A stretch of 64,000 bases of DNA from Gnetum montanum (lineage: Eukaryota > Streptophyta > Gnetopsida > Gnetales > Gnetaceae), in assembly GCA_015680685.1 (NCBI GenBank), contig MNCI01013629.1, forward strand, positions 639,009-703,008. Direction: 5' to 3'. The notes below the pieces were generated by a model. The model saw nothing but the letters and a program-made list of their open reading frames with translations, made no database searches and had not been told where the DNA came from. Positions 54,601 to 64,000 of the stretch are shown here, one piece after another. Positions within the stretch are counted from its first letter, which is position 1. The number at the start of each line of letters is the position of its first letter. The translations under genes and the position numbers were made by a program.

Positions 54601-56101
54601 CATGCAACACTTACCGCTTGGCCTACCGGGCCTATACGATAACGGGAACAACAGAAGGTCAATAAGAACTTGCTCAACTGTGACCGGTTTGAAGGGTTCT
54701 ACCCACTCCTCATCCAGCCAACCCTGCCTCTCACACTGATTATAGGGAATAGAATATGTGCTTGGGTAGGTATGGTATTCACCCCCACATTGACCAATCA
54801 TGCCTACCCGTAGGTTCTTAGCAAAAAAGAACTCCTACAGGGCTATCTGTGCTGTAGCCAATATACACGATCGGTCATGAACCCCATCCTTGTTGATGAA
54901 GAACCTGGTAATAGATGCATACTGATAGCATTAGGATAATATGGCCAACATCCCATAAACACAGTGGAAAAAGGCTGCAAAACTCACCTGCCAACACAGT
55001 AGACAGTTCCCTGGGGGTTCAAGAAGCACGTCGTCATAAAACGTGCAAGGAATAGTGTGTTTTAATAGTGGTAGCAACTGTACTCAGGCATATCCTAGAT
55101 CCAGTCCAAATGCTTTAACCCTATTGGGCACTGACTGGATCCTTCTCCCTGCCTGCTCATGATTGCCCTGTTTGTCAGAAACCTCAGAATGCCCTGACTT
55201 TCCCTAGGAAATATGGCTTCTACTATGCCGGCCACCTCCTCCTTCTCTAGGGATGACCAAATGATCACACTAAAATGGTTGAGGAGGAATTGTAAGAAGC
55301 CTTGTTTCCCTTTTCTAAACCTGATATCCCCCGCTACCCATATGTATCTGGGGAGGAGGAGCATTGGCCACATGTTTTCTCACATGACACAGGACCCTTC
55401 TAATTTCTAAAACAATCAGGATTGGCCTTAGCCCCATACTATACAACGCAACCAACAAGTGTTAGCATCATATCTAAGTGCAATACACATGTAACATAGA
55501 AATACTTAGCAAACCATGCATATAGCATAGTGTAACCCTCTTCCCACACATAGCGTGGCAAGAACATGAAAGTGGTAGCGTAGCAAAAAATAGCCTAACA
55601 TAGCAACAAAGCGATTAACCCTAACAGGACGATTAATAGTACACCCCGATAGAATGCGTGTTGAACTATCACATCATGCATGGCCGGACCTTCCTGAAGG
55701 TCCTACGTCATGCCATTCAAAGGTCAAGTAACTTAAACTACCAAAACCCCCACAGTTATGACAACCGCGGTGATGGCAGTTTAAGCAATCTTACATACAA
55801 CGATGACATAGCGTTCATGCATCCACCGTAGCTGAAACGACAATGACAATGACACAAAGGCCAAAATAACACGATGATAGAAAATGAAAATGGCTAAAAC
55901 AGGGATGCAAAACAAAAGCAGAAAATAGAAGCAAGAAATGGTAATAAAATCACAAAAAAATAGAGGAAGCATAGGAGCCTACCAGACCAACGGCGTGTCC
56001 TTCCGAGCCGCGACATGCACTTGTGTCATGTGCCCTAGGGTTTGCTTTGCCTCCTCGACCATTGTAAGTGCCAAATTCATGCATTCCTTCTTCAGAGCCA
56101 T
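51680..56101 (-). pseudogene. E4 antisense gene, all eight exons recognisable
   Basis: Minus-strand exons: 1 56101-55983; 2 55438-54988; 3 54904-54627 (or 54615); 4 54530-53478; 5 53353-53032; 6 about 52950-52825; 7 52718-51903; 8 51812-51680. GT-AG borders are present except at the exon 6 acceptor, which I cannot place. Exon 1 is 119 nt as in E1 and E5. Exon 2 has PILIVLEIRRVLC (catalytic Asp changed), WVAGDIRFRKGKQGFLQFLLNHFSV in two short parts, and a one-base frameshift. Exon 4 matches E6 (LFTDLFRVPANG, HYNWASFL). Exon 6 shares the GPSLIRVESW region. Exon 7 matches the helical part (NEDW, DYTRFW, QMDLLAQKC), and exon 8 is the acidic tail ending at TGA. Stops and indels are many. Survival of the whole architecture in the oldest layer is the strongest evidence for the gene. 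Confidence 0.78.
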
Positions 56102-56245
56102 TGTCTTGCTTACAAATTCTTCCTCATCACTATGCAGAAAACCACCTTGCTTGCTGATAGCACAATCACTCCGAAATTACCTTGTGCTTCGAATTGGGCT
56201 CTACGCTCTTACTGTGAGAATGACAAGCTTACCAAGGTCTAATCC

Positions 56246-56255
56246 CTATTTATGG
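56246..56255 (-). promoter_or_regulatory. TATA box of E4 antisense gene
   Basis: CCATAAATAG on the minus strand, about 145 bases before the exon 1 ATG. Confidence 0.5.
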
Positions 56256-56424
56256 TCATAATGCTAAAAAAGGGAATCTTGCTGCTCTCTCTCTCCATTT
56301 AATGTGAAGCGCACCATACAGCGTAGCATGCCTGCCACGACATCGTAGCACTATTAGCATTTAAACCTTGACACGCTTCAAGCTAATGGCTTGCTTTCCC
56401 AAAAAATGAAAAAACATATTTTCA

Positions 56425-56740
56425 ATTATCATGGTTCGAAAAGACCTTAAACTAGCAATCGTAGCATAGTTATGCTTTTACTGGTCCAAAAGACCTTAAA
56501 ATAGCAAACCCCAGCATGTTGCAACTTTCGTGGTCCAAAAAGACCTTAAACTAGCATTTTTCGATCTGCTATATGTTCGTAGTCTGCAATGACGCTAAAC
56601 TAGCAGTTTCACAATTTTGCATCAGCTATATTGCATTCCTTAGCAGTTACACGTTTTTGCATCAACATTTGTACATTTCCTATTTTAGTAGCTTTACATC
56701 TCCATGCCATAATAGTCTGCCATGACTTTAAACTGGCAAA
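56425..56740 (+). repeat. E4 spacer repeats before pol
   Basis: Units such as GGTCCAAAAGACCTTAAACTAGCA and GTCTGCAATGACGCTAAACTAGCA. They lie between the antisense promoter and the pol acceptor. Confidence 0.8.
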
Positions 56741-56845
56741 ATTTTAATCTCTACATCTTACATCTTGTCACTATTTTGCAAGTTTCCGTTATACGCGATT
56801 GCTACCAACAGGTGCCTCTTAACCAGGCTTTCATCTCATTTTTAT

Positions 56846-56847
56846 AG
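56846..56847 (+). other. Sense 3' splice acceptor before E4 pol
   Basis: TTTCATCTCATTTTTATAG, pyrimidine-rich, ending 11 bases before the pol ATG at 56859. Confidence 0.55.
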
Positions 56848-56858
56848 GTTAAGAAAAA

Positions 56859-59800
56859 ATGGAAATTCATTGCAATCTCTTTATGCCTTTAGCCCTAGCA
56901 GGTCCACATGGAAATCTTGTAAGACAACTGAACCCAGACCTAATCGACTAGGGGTCGACCATAGCTAGCACCATATCATCTTTAGAAGCATCCCTAGACT
57001 AGCCCAAGCATCTAGTCCAAACCCTAGATTTGGAGGCTGGGGATGTAACCAAGAACCCTCTCATTGAGACAACTGTGACCACATCCAAGGGGGAAGTGAA
57101 AACATTAAATCTTATCTCCCTCCTAGATGCGCAGACGCACAAAAATGTAGCCAAAATTTTGCAAGACAACATCAAATTCTTCACTTGGTCATACAGTGAC
57201 ATGCCAAGTTTAGATCCAAGGCTGATACAGCACAACATCATCCTAGACCCGCGCATGAAGGCAGTCAAGCAGAAGGCTCGTAAAGTCAAGCCAGAAATCG
57301 TGCTAGCCATAAGGGATGAAAGCACCAAGCAATACCAAGCTAGTTTCATTCATGCAGTTGATTATTTGGAATGGGTGTCCAACATTGTCATAGTTTCCAA
57401 GAAAACAGGAGGAATACGAATCTTCATAGACTTTTGGGATCTGAACAGGACGATGATCAAGGATGATTTCCCACTTCCAAGCATAGATTAACTCATCGAC
57501 ACTACGGCTAGTCATGACCTGTTATCCTTCATGGATGGCTTTTTCGGCTACAACCAAATTCACATCAACCTAGAGCATCAGCTAATGATAACCTTTATGA
57601 CCCCATGGGGGACCTTCTATTACACCATGATGCCTTTTGGGCTCAAGAATGCTAGAGCAACCTACCAACGAGCGATGACCTACCTCTTCAATGACTACAT
57701 CTTAGAAACACTAAATGACTACATGGATGATATAGCAGTCAAGTCCCAGGACGTGGCTGATCACCCACACAATCTAGGGGTAGTCCTTAAGTGTTATCAA
57801 ATGCACAACTTATGCCTTAATCCTAAGAAGTGTGTCTTCAGTGTGAGAACCAGACACATGTTAGGATTCGTAGTATCGAAGGATGGAATACGAGTGGACC
57901 CTGACAAAGTCAAGGCCATCGTCATCTTGGCACCTCCTACAAACCTTAAGGAGTTATGTGGCTTGCAAGGTAGGGTACAGTTCATCCGAAGGTTTATAGC
58001 AAAGTTGACTGACAAGTTACACCCCATGCAACATCTTCTAAAGAAGGGGGTTGACTTTGAGTGGATAACCTAGTGTCAACAAGCCTTCGATGACTTGCAG
58101 GAAGATCTCTCGCACCTCCCAATGGTGCATCCACCACAAAGGAATAAGCCTTTCTTCATGTACGTTACCATCTCCAACACATCTATCGTAGCACTGCTAT
58201 GTTAGAAATGAGAAGATGGATCTGAGATACCAGTGTACTACCTAAGTTATGCACTAATAGTGCATGAGGAAAAATATAATGAAGTAGAGAGAAGTTGCCA
58301 TGCTTTAGTGTTCGCACTAAAAAAGTGGAGGCACTATCTATTTCGCAATGCAGTCAACATCATTTGTAAAAGCAACATACTCCGGGCTATCACTAACAAC
58401 CTATATGAAAGCAGTAGGATAGCCTGATGGAAAGTGATAATCATGGAGTTCAACCTACACTATGTAAGCCAACCGTCGACTAAGGGTCAAGCCATAGCAA
58501 CACAGCTTACGGCCTCACCGGTCAATGACCATGCAACCATAGACCCCGAATTCCCATACGAACACGTTGGCACTATCAACGTCATCCCTTCGCACCTAGA
58601 AGCTACCTTACACTTCAACGACACTTCAACCATGTGAGGAGGTAGTGCAGGTGCCATCATTATGTTCCCCTTTGTGGAAATGCACCTTTCTACTTATCAT
58701 TTTGCATTCCCATGCATCAACAACGTGGTAGAATATGAGGGGCTACTCAGAGGCCTCTTAGCTTCCCAAACACTATGCATACAACACTTGGGAATCTGTG
58801 GTAACTCGCAACTAGTTGTGAATCAAATCACCAGGGTCTATGCTTGCAAAGCTACGCACTTACAACCCTACTGTGACCTAGCAAAAAGTATTCTTAAGTA
58901 ATTTTCAACCATAGGTGTGCAACACCTACCATGTAATGAGAAAACTGTGGTAGATGCCTTAGCAACCCTAGCATTAAACATTCCACCACACTCATTTGCA
59001 AGTCTACTGATGTCAATAGTCAAATGTACTGAGCCTATCACTTAGGTGGGACACGTGGCCTCCATCAGTGCCACTGATGGCTAGGAGTGGTACACTAACA
59101 TTAAAGCCTACCTACAACATGGCAAACCTCCATGTGGACTGACATCTACCCAGAGAGATGCAATCCGTAAGCGTGCCTGACAATATATGCTCATGGGGAA
59201 TGATGCCCTATGCTGACGCTCCTACGATGGGATATTGCTGGCATGCATGGGTGGGGAGCAGGTGCAGAAGGTAGTTAATAAAGTGCATGAGGGACTGTTC
59301 AGTGGACACATAGCACCTAGGGCTATGGCTAGGAAAATTAGATTCCTAGGGTACTATTGGCCCCACATGGAGCGTGACTACCTATCGAAAGTCAAGACAT
59401 GTGACACACGCCAGAGATACGCAAATATCATACACGTCTTACCTATGGTCTTGCATCCAATGCAAGTCACGTGGCCTTTCCAATGATGGGAACTAGACCT
59501 CATAGGACCTATCACGCCTAAGTCCTCTGTAGTTCATAGCTTCATTATCACTACCACCAAGTATTTTACTAAGTGGGTGGAAGCTATTCCCCTGAGGAAA
59601 ATGACATCTCAACAAATCTTCCATTTCTTCTTGGACAACATCGTGACAAGGTTTGGGCTTCCAATGACTATTGTAACTAACAATGGGCCACAATTCAGTA
59701 GTATGGAAACTTGAACCTTCTGTAGCAACCTAGGAATTAAGAAATCATTCTCCTCCCTATACTATCTGCAGGTAAACGGATAGGCAGAGGCTACAAATAA

Positions 59801-60329
59801 GTCCATCATCAACTTGCTAAGGTGAATGCTGAGCAATGGCAAGAGGTGATGGCACAAGAAAATCCTCTACATGCTCTGGGCCTACAAAATGGCATGCAAA
59901 ACCACGACAAGTAAGACTCCCTACAACCTTATTTATGGATCTGAAGCTATGTTGCCTTTTGAGCTACAGGTACCATCACTCTGGATGATCCTCTCGGATG
60001 TCATAAGTAAAGCCTAGAACAACGAGTTGCAGATCATCAACCTCAACTCAGTAGAGGAGGAGTGCACGCAGATGCTGATATGGATAGAGCACTACCAGAG
60101 AAAGCAACAACAAAAGCACCATGTAGACATGCCTCAATGGCCAGTATAGAAGGGAGACCTCGTCCTCAAGACTTTCTGTGAACATGTGAGAAAATTCTTA
60201 GCCAACTGGGAAGGCCCTTACATGGTCACTAAAGCCTTCGGGAATGGATCCTTCAAGCTAGTGGACATGGATGACAATGAGTTCGCCAACCTGGTGAATC
60301 ACTCATACCTCAAGCCATACTACATATGA
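56859..60329 (+). pseudogene. pol: E4 pol
   Basis: RT is at about 57180-57740 with catalytic YMDD, gypsy RNase H at about 58130-58490, archaeal-type RNase H at about 58590-58980 (EYEGLL kept, first Asp changed to FND), and the integrase finger at about 59285-59440 (last Cys pair CDTR, so broken). The core has LDLIGP and TNNGPQF with the first Asp changed. Stops, mainly TAG/TGA, occur throughout, with rather few frameshifts. It ends at TGA 60327-60329. Confidence 0.88.
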
Positions 60330-60339
60330 AGCACAACGG

Positions 60340-60850
60340 TATCGGGCAACATCTGCTATGATGATAAACTGGCAACATCGAGTAGCATCCGTAATGACAT
60401 TAAACTAGTGACATCAAGCAACGTCTACTACGACGATAAACTAGCAATATTGAGAAACGTCAACTATGACGATAAACTAGCAACATCGAGCAGTGTCCGC
60501 AATGATGTTAAACTAGTAGCATCGAGCAATGTTTGCTATGACAATAAACTAGCAACATCGAGCAGCGTTCACAATGATGTTAAACAAGTAGCATCAAGTA
60601 GTGTATGCTACAACATTAAACTGGTGACAAAAACAACAAGCAGCATCCGCTACAATGTTAAACTAGTGGAAATTGTCTGCTATGATGTAAAACTGGCACA
60701 ACTAGTCCGCTAGGACTATAAACTAGCACATCACATCTGTTACGATGTTAAACTAGCATGTACGGTCTATAGGAACCTTAAACCAACACAACAGTCTGCT
60801 AGGACTCTAAACTACCAAACGGTCTACCAAGACCTTAAACTGGGTTCACG
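60340..60850 (+). repeat. 3' tandem repeats of E4
   Basis: About 15 units of roughly 33 bases: GTCCGCAATGATGTTAAACTAGTAGCATCGAGCAAT and variants. Same core as the other arrays. Confidence 0.88.
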
Positions 60851-61915
60851 TCACGTCCCTAGCATGCATCTTCACCAAGTACACATCGAATGAGCATGTG
60901 CAGTGCTGACGCACGAGTTGGACGTTGCAGCTCTAGAACACAGTCCACAATGCAATGGGGGCACGCTCTGGAATGTATGCAATGCTGCCACCCTTGGCAT
61001 TGTGTTGACCCTCCAAAGATGTCGTACAACATTGTACTGGCCCTCCGAACCTATCACATCATGGCCCATCGCCCTGACGGTAGCTCCTTGGCCAATGCCC
61101 GCAGTTGGAGTTCTAGCAGTATTGTGGCCTCGCCACAATATTGTCATCCTCTAGCCCCTTTCCAACCCCTAAGCTCACATGACGTTTAGCTATGTGGTAG
61201 CTGATCCCATAGCTGAATTGAGAATGCATGCCTTTGGCAAGGATTCTAGAGCATTCACACTCACAACAACTCCCGACACCTTCAAGGCCAGCTCCTCCAC
61301 GTCGATGCTGCCAAGGCCACTGCTGGCCTTCCTGCTTTGGACATTGTGCACCAACATGGATGTCCAAGATCTTTAAAAATGTTTGCAGCAAGAAAGACTT
61401 TGGTTCTCGCTTTGCATCATGGCTATCTCACTCTCCGTCATGCTTACAGGATGCAGCCAAGAGTAAAACTCACCATGGCAATAAATGCTATGGCATCGCG
61501 AAGTGTGTGCCTTGACTAGCTTGACTACTTCAGGGTGCAAGTTCCATGATGTGCGTAACATAGCTCGCTGCATGGGAAGCATCTGTAGGTAGGCCAAAGC
61601 CCTGCACAAATGTAATGCAACTCATCCTAGGGGAGGAAACACCTATCCTACAGAGGATTGTAGGCCAGCAAAGGTAAAGATGAAAACGCGAATGAGTCCC
61701 TCATGAGCACTCCGACAAGGGACTCTGCTAAACATCATCTTTACCCTTCTCCTGAACCTCCTTCCTCCCTACTTCATCCTTCCACTCTCAAGAGTAGCCA
61801 AGAAATGTCTTGACACTTATCGAGCATCAATGTTAGCCTCGTGTCTTCGGTGGTGTTTCGTTTTCTTTGTCAACGTCTCTCGAGCCCATCCTCTAGACGT
61901 CGATAAAGAGGGTCC
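60851..61915 (+). other. E4 3' noncoding region with hairpin and polypurine tract
   Basis: No gene supported. The stem arms are CTTTGTCAACGTCT (61863-61876) and AGACGTCGATAAAG (61893-61906), followed by AAAGAGGGTCCAA. An acceptor-like CTTACAG lies near 61450. Confidence 0.65.
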
Positions 61916-63504
61916 AATGAAACATCCCAAACTTTGAAGACATTCTTACTTCACCATGTCTTCACAAAACATGCAGCGTTACGACAGTTCTTCACGAGAT
62001 GGATGCTCTGATTTTTAGACTGTCCACTTTAGCAAGTTTTCTAAGTCAAGGAGTCTTGCTACGCTACGCTTTGACATGCAGCGTGGTAGCCTTCAAAAGA
62101 CATTTGTAGAAGCACAGTGCTATGCTATGCTATGCTACGTAGCATAGCACAGTGTAGCAAAAGTTGGATGATCAGCCCCCCTCACCTGACTTCAAGTCCT
62201 TCGGCAATGTCTCCTTCCGTCAGAAGGCGACAAACTTGGCCAACATCAGGTCATGTTTGCTGCTACACTACACTAAGCTACATGGCATAGTGAGGCGTAG
62301 CAATTTTATGGAAGTTGATAGAAGGAAACTTAAAGTGCAAGATCGGCAAGTTCGCAAACTTTGTAGTGCAAAAGGAAAATTTTACAGAGTGGGGATGTTT
62401 TTGCGACTAAGGCCAGTCACTACGCTATGCTATGTAGCGTAGCAAACATACAATGAACAACTTGCATGTTTCAAAGGCTTTCTACACATGCAGCAAGATG
62501 TGTAACAAGATGCTACACTATGCCAACATGCTATGCTACAAAGCATAGCAAAGTGGTAGGTGGTTACTCGACATTAATGCACCTCACCTAATTGCACTGT
62601 TGCTCTGATAGCATAATTATGACATGGTAGGATCATAATTGCAGCATGGCAGGTTTGCCCAATGGTCATGCAGGCATGTGTAGCATGGACAAATCAGCAT
62701 AGGCCCAAGGCACATAGCATTCAAACTACATCTCTCGTGCACCCCTAGTCCTATAAGTACGCCAATGAGCAATGCTTAAACTCTCTCCAGCTTTTCACGC
62801 TCTCTAGCACATTATGTCTCTGGACTTTTGGCACTTTTGGCATCCCCCTTTTTCAAATCTTTTCAATTCCTAGTCTATTTTTTTGGCAATCTGGTCGGCT
62901 AACAGTCTGGTTGGCTAACGAGCAAAAGGTTGGCACTACAATCTCAAGCATTATAAGCTTTTTGTTTAACATTGTAAATAGTTATCATTCTCAGTTGGCA
63001 TCCTGTCCTGTTCTTTTCTACCACCTTGGTAAGACTTTGCATTGTTAACGACTGAGCCCACATTCAAGCACACAGCCATCTTGTTCTACACGTCTTGGTT
63101 ACTCTCGGGATCTCTGCACTTCCTAGCGCTGTGTAACCAATTGTGTCCATCTTGACAGAGCGAGGTCATAGCTTCGAAGTGGTGTATTTTTCTATTGCAT
63201 TTTACATTATCTACAGTTTACTATTGCATTTAAGCTATTTTCTGTTTCCTCTATTGCATTTTACACTGTTTTCTATTTCCTCTACGTTTAAGCATTACTT
63301 CACTTTGTCAGTTTTGTTTTCAAATCACACATTGCAAAAGGTTATATAGACACTGACTAAGTCCTTTTATGATCGACCAGACAATTCAGGGCACCCCGTT
63401 TCCATCCCATCCAACACAGCCCTTCCGTGGAAATGGGGTCAAGACTGCCAGCAGCTGGTGGCCCCTCAGCATTTTTCCAACTGTTGACATTTTCAGTAGC
63501 TACA
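61916..63504 (+). repeat. E4 3' LTR (1,589 bp)
   Basis: TGAAACATCCC to GCTACA. U3 has short palindromes such as GCTACGTAGC and words around TAGCATAGC. A TATA-like CTATAAGTAC lies at 62751-62760, followed further on by GGTTGGCTAAC. U5 keeps GATCGACCAGACAATTCAGGG, but the GTAAGT donor-like site has lost bases. Confidence 0.88.
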
Positions 63505-64000
63505 AAAATAAGCATCTTTATTTTTAGCCTTGCTAGGATAGATGTCTCCTCTCTAAGATAGACATCTACTCTATATATAAGACGTCTACACTATATGTAA
63601 GATGTCTCTTGCAAGTCATCTGTACTCAAGTAAGACATCTCCTCTAATCACAAGACATCTAATTTGATAAATATTAGAAATTAAGTTATATTTTTAAATG
63701 TAAAGGAAGATAAAAGATCATAAGAGAAGTTATAAATAAGTGTCCAAGGCCTACATTTAGACAAGAGAGTTAAGTAAGAGATTTAAAAGGTCTCTTGAGA
63801 GCTTGTGCAAGAGAGTTTGAGTGTAAGTAAAGGAGAGGTTATAATAGAACATTGTATCCATTTAAGTGAGAGAAAAGGGAGAGAACTTAAGAGAGGTTAA
63901 GAGATTCTCTTATAAATACCTTGTCTTAAGTTGATGATCCAAGTATGAGTAACTAAGGATTGAGAGGGGACATGTGTGGCCTCTAAGTTCCTTGTGTACT
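63505..64000. other. Flank of E4: unidentified promoter-like repeat
   Basis: Not related to the LTRs above. It repeats AGATGTCT/AGACATCT in both orientations (63548-63655), then is A/T-rich with TTATAAATACC at about 63911-63921. It could be part of another LTR or a host promoter. No coding potential seen. Confidence 0.4.

Larger units (their letters stand above)
16326..63504 (+). mobile_element. E4: outermost element, split by E5
   Basis: E4 contributes 16326-18183 (gag and the start of protease) and 50388-63504 (rest of protease, antisense gene, pol, 3' region, 3' LTR). Protease reads across the E5 insertion once the ATGCT duplicate is counted once. Its 5' LTR and gag start lie left of the window, beyond E3. 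It is the most decayed copy, with many stops and indels, as expected for the oldest layer. Confidence 0.85.

Overview
This is repeat-rich nuclear DNA of a land plant. It consists almost entirely of nested Ty3/gypsy LTR retrotransposons, and I see no ordinary host gene. The elements belong to the Tat/Ogre/Retand side of Ty3/gypsy: their pol carries two RNase H domains in tandem (the gypsy type, then an archaeal-type one) before the integrase. The species cannot be told from the sequence. The copies are old, with many stops and indels.

Layout. I number six elements. E4 is the outermost (16326-63504, plus strand; its 5' end lies left of the window). E3 (12337-16325) is inserted in E4 gag. E2 (8516-12336) is inserted in E3 pol, and E1 (1-8515) in E2 integrase; for E1, E2 and E3 only the right-hand part is in the window. 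Further right, E5 (18184-50387, plus) sits in E4 protease with target duplication ATGCT. E6 (31476-49306, minus) sits in the 3' LTR of E5 with target duplication GAAAG. E5 and E6 are complete with both LTRs. The last 496 bases (63505-64000) are a different, promoter-like sequence flanking E4.

Element plan: 5' LTR, leader, gag-protease in one frame, a tandem-repeat spacer, a gene on the opposite strand, a second spacer, pol (RT, RNase H, archaeal-type RNase H, integrase), a 3' tandem-repeat spacer, a hairpin plus polypurine tract, 3' LTR.

The main discovery candidate is the opposite-strand gene between protease and RT. In E6 it runs 38396-42806 on the plus strand. It has a TATA box at 38186, eight exons with GT-AG introns, and about 1,050 codons, with only two stops and one frame slip. 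E1 and E4 keep the same exon order, and exon 1 and the exon 1/2, 2/3 and 3/4 phases match; E5 keeps exon 1 and part of exon 2. Exon 2 resembles the plant NLI-interacting-factor (FCP1-like, HAD-fold) phosphatases but lacks the catalytic aspartates in every copy, so a captured host gene turned pseudophosphatase is a reasonable inference. In all four elements that show this region, a 3' splice acceptor lies 11-12 bases before the pol ATG on the sense strand. The antisense gene may therefore lie inside a sense intron, like the protease/RT intron of Ogre elements but carrying a gene.

Other recurring structures are a conserved stem-loop directly before each polypurine tract, short tandem repeats with the core TAAACTRGCA at each ORF boundary, arrays built on the palindrome GCGTATACGC, and repeated P-[FY]-[VI]-[VI]-x-x-P motifs between Gag and protease.
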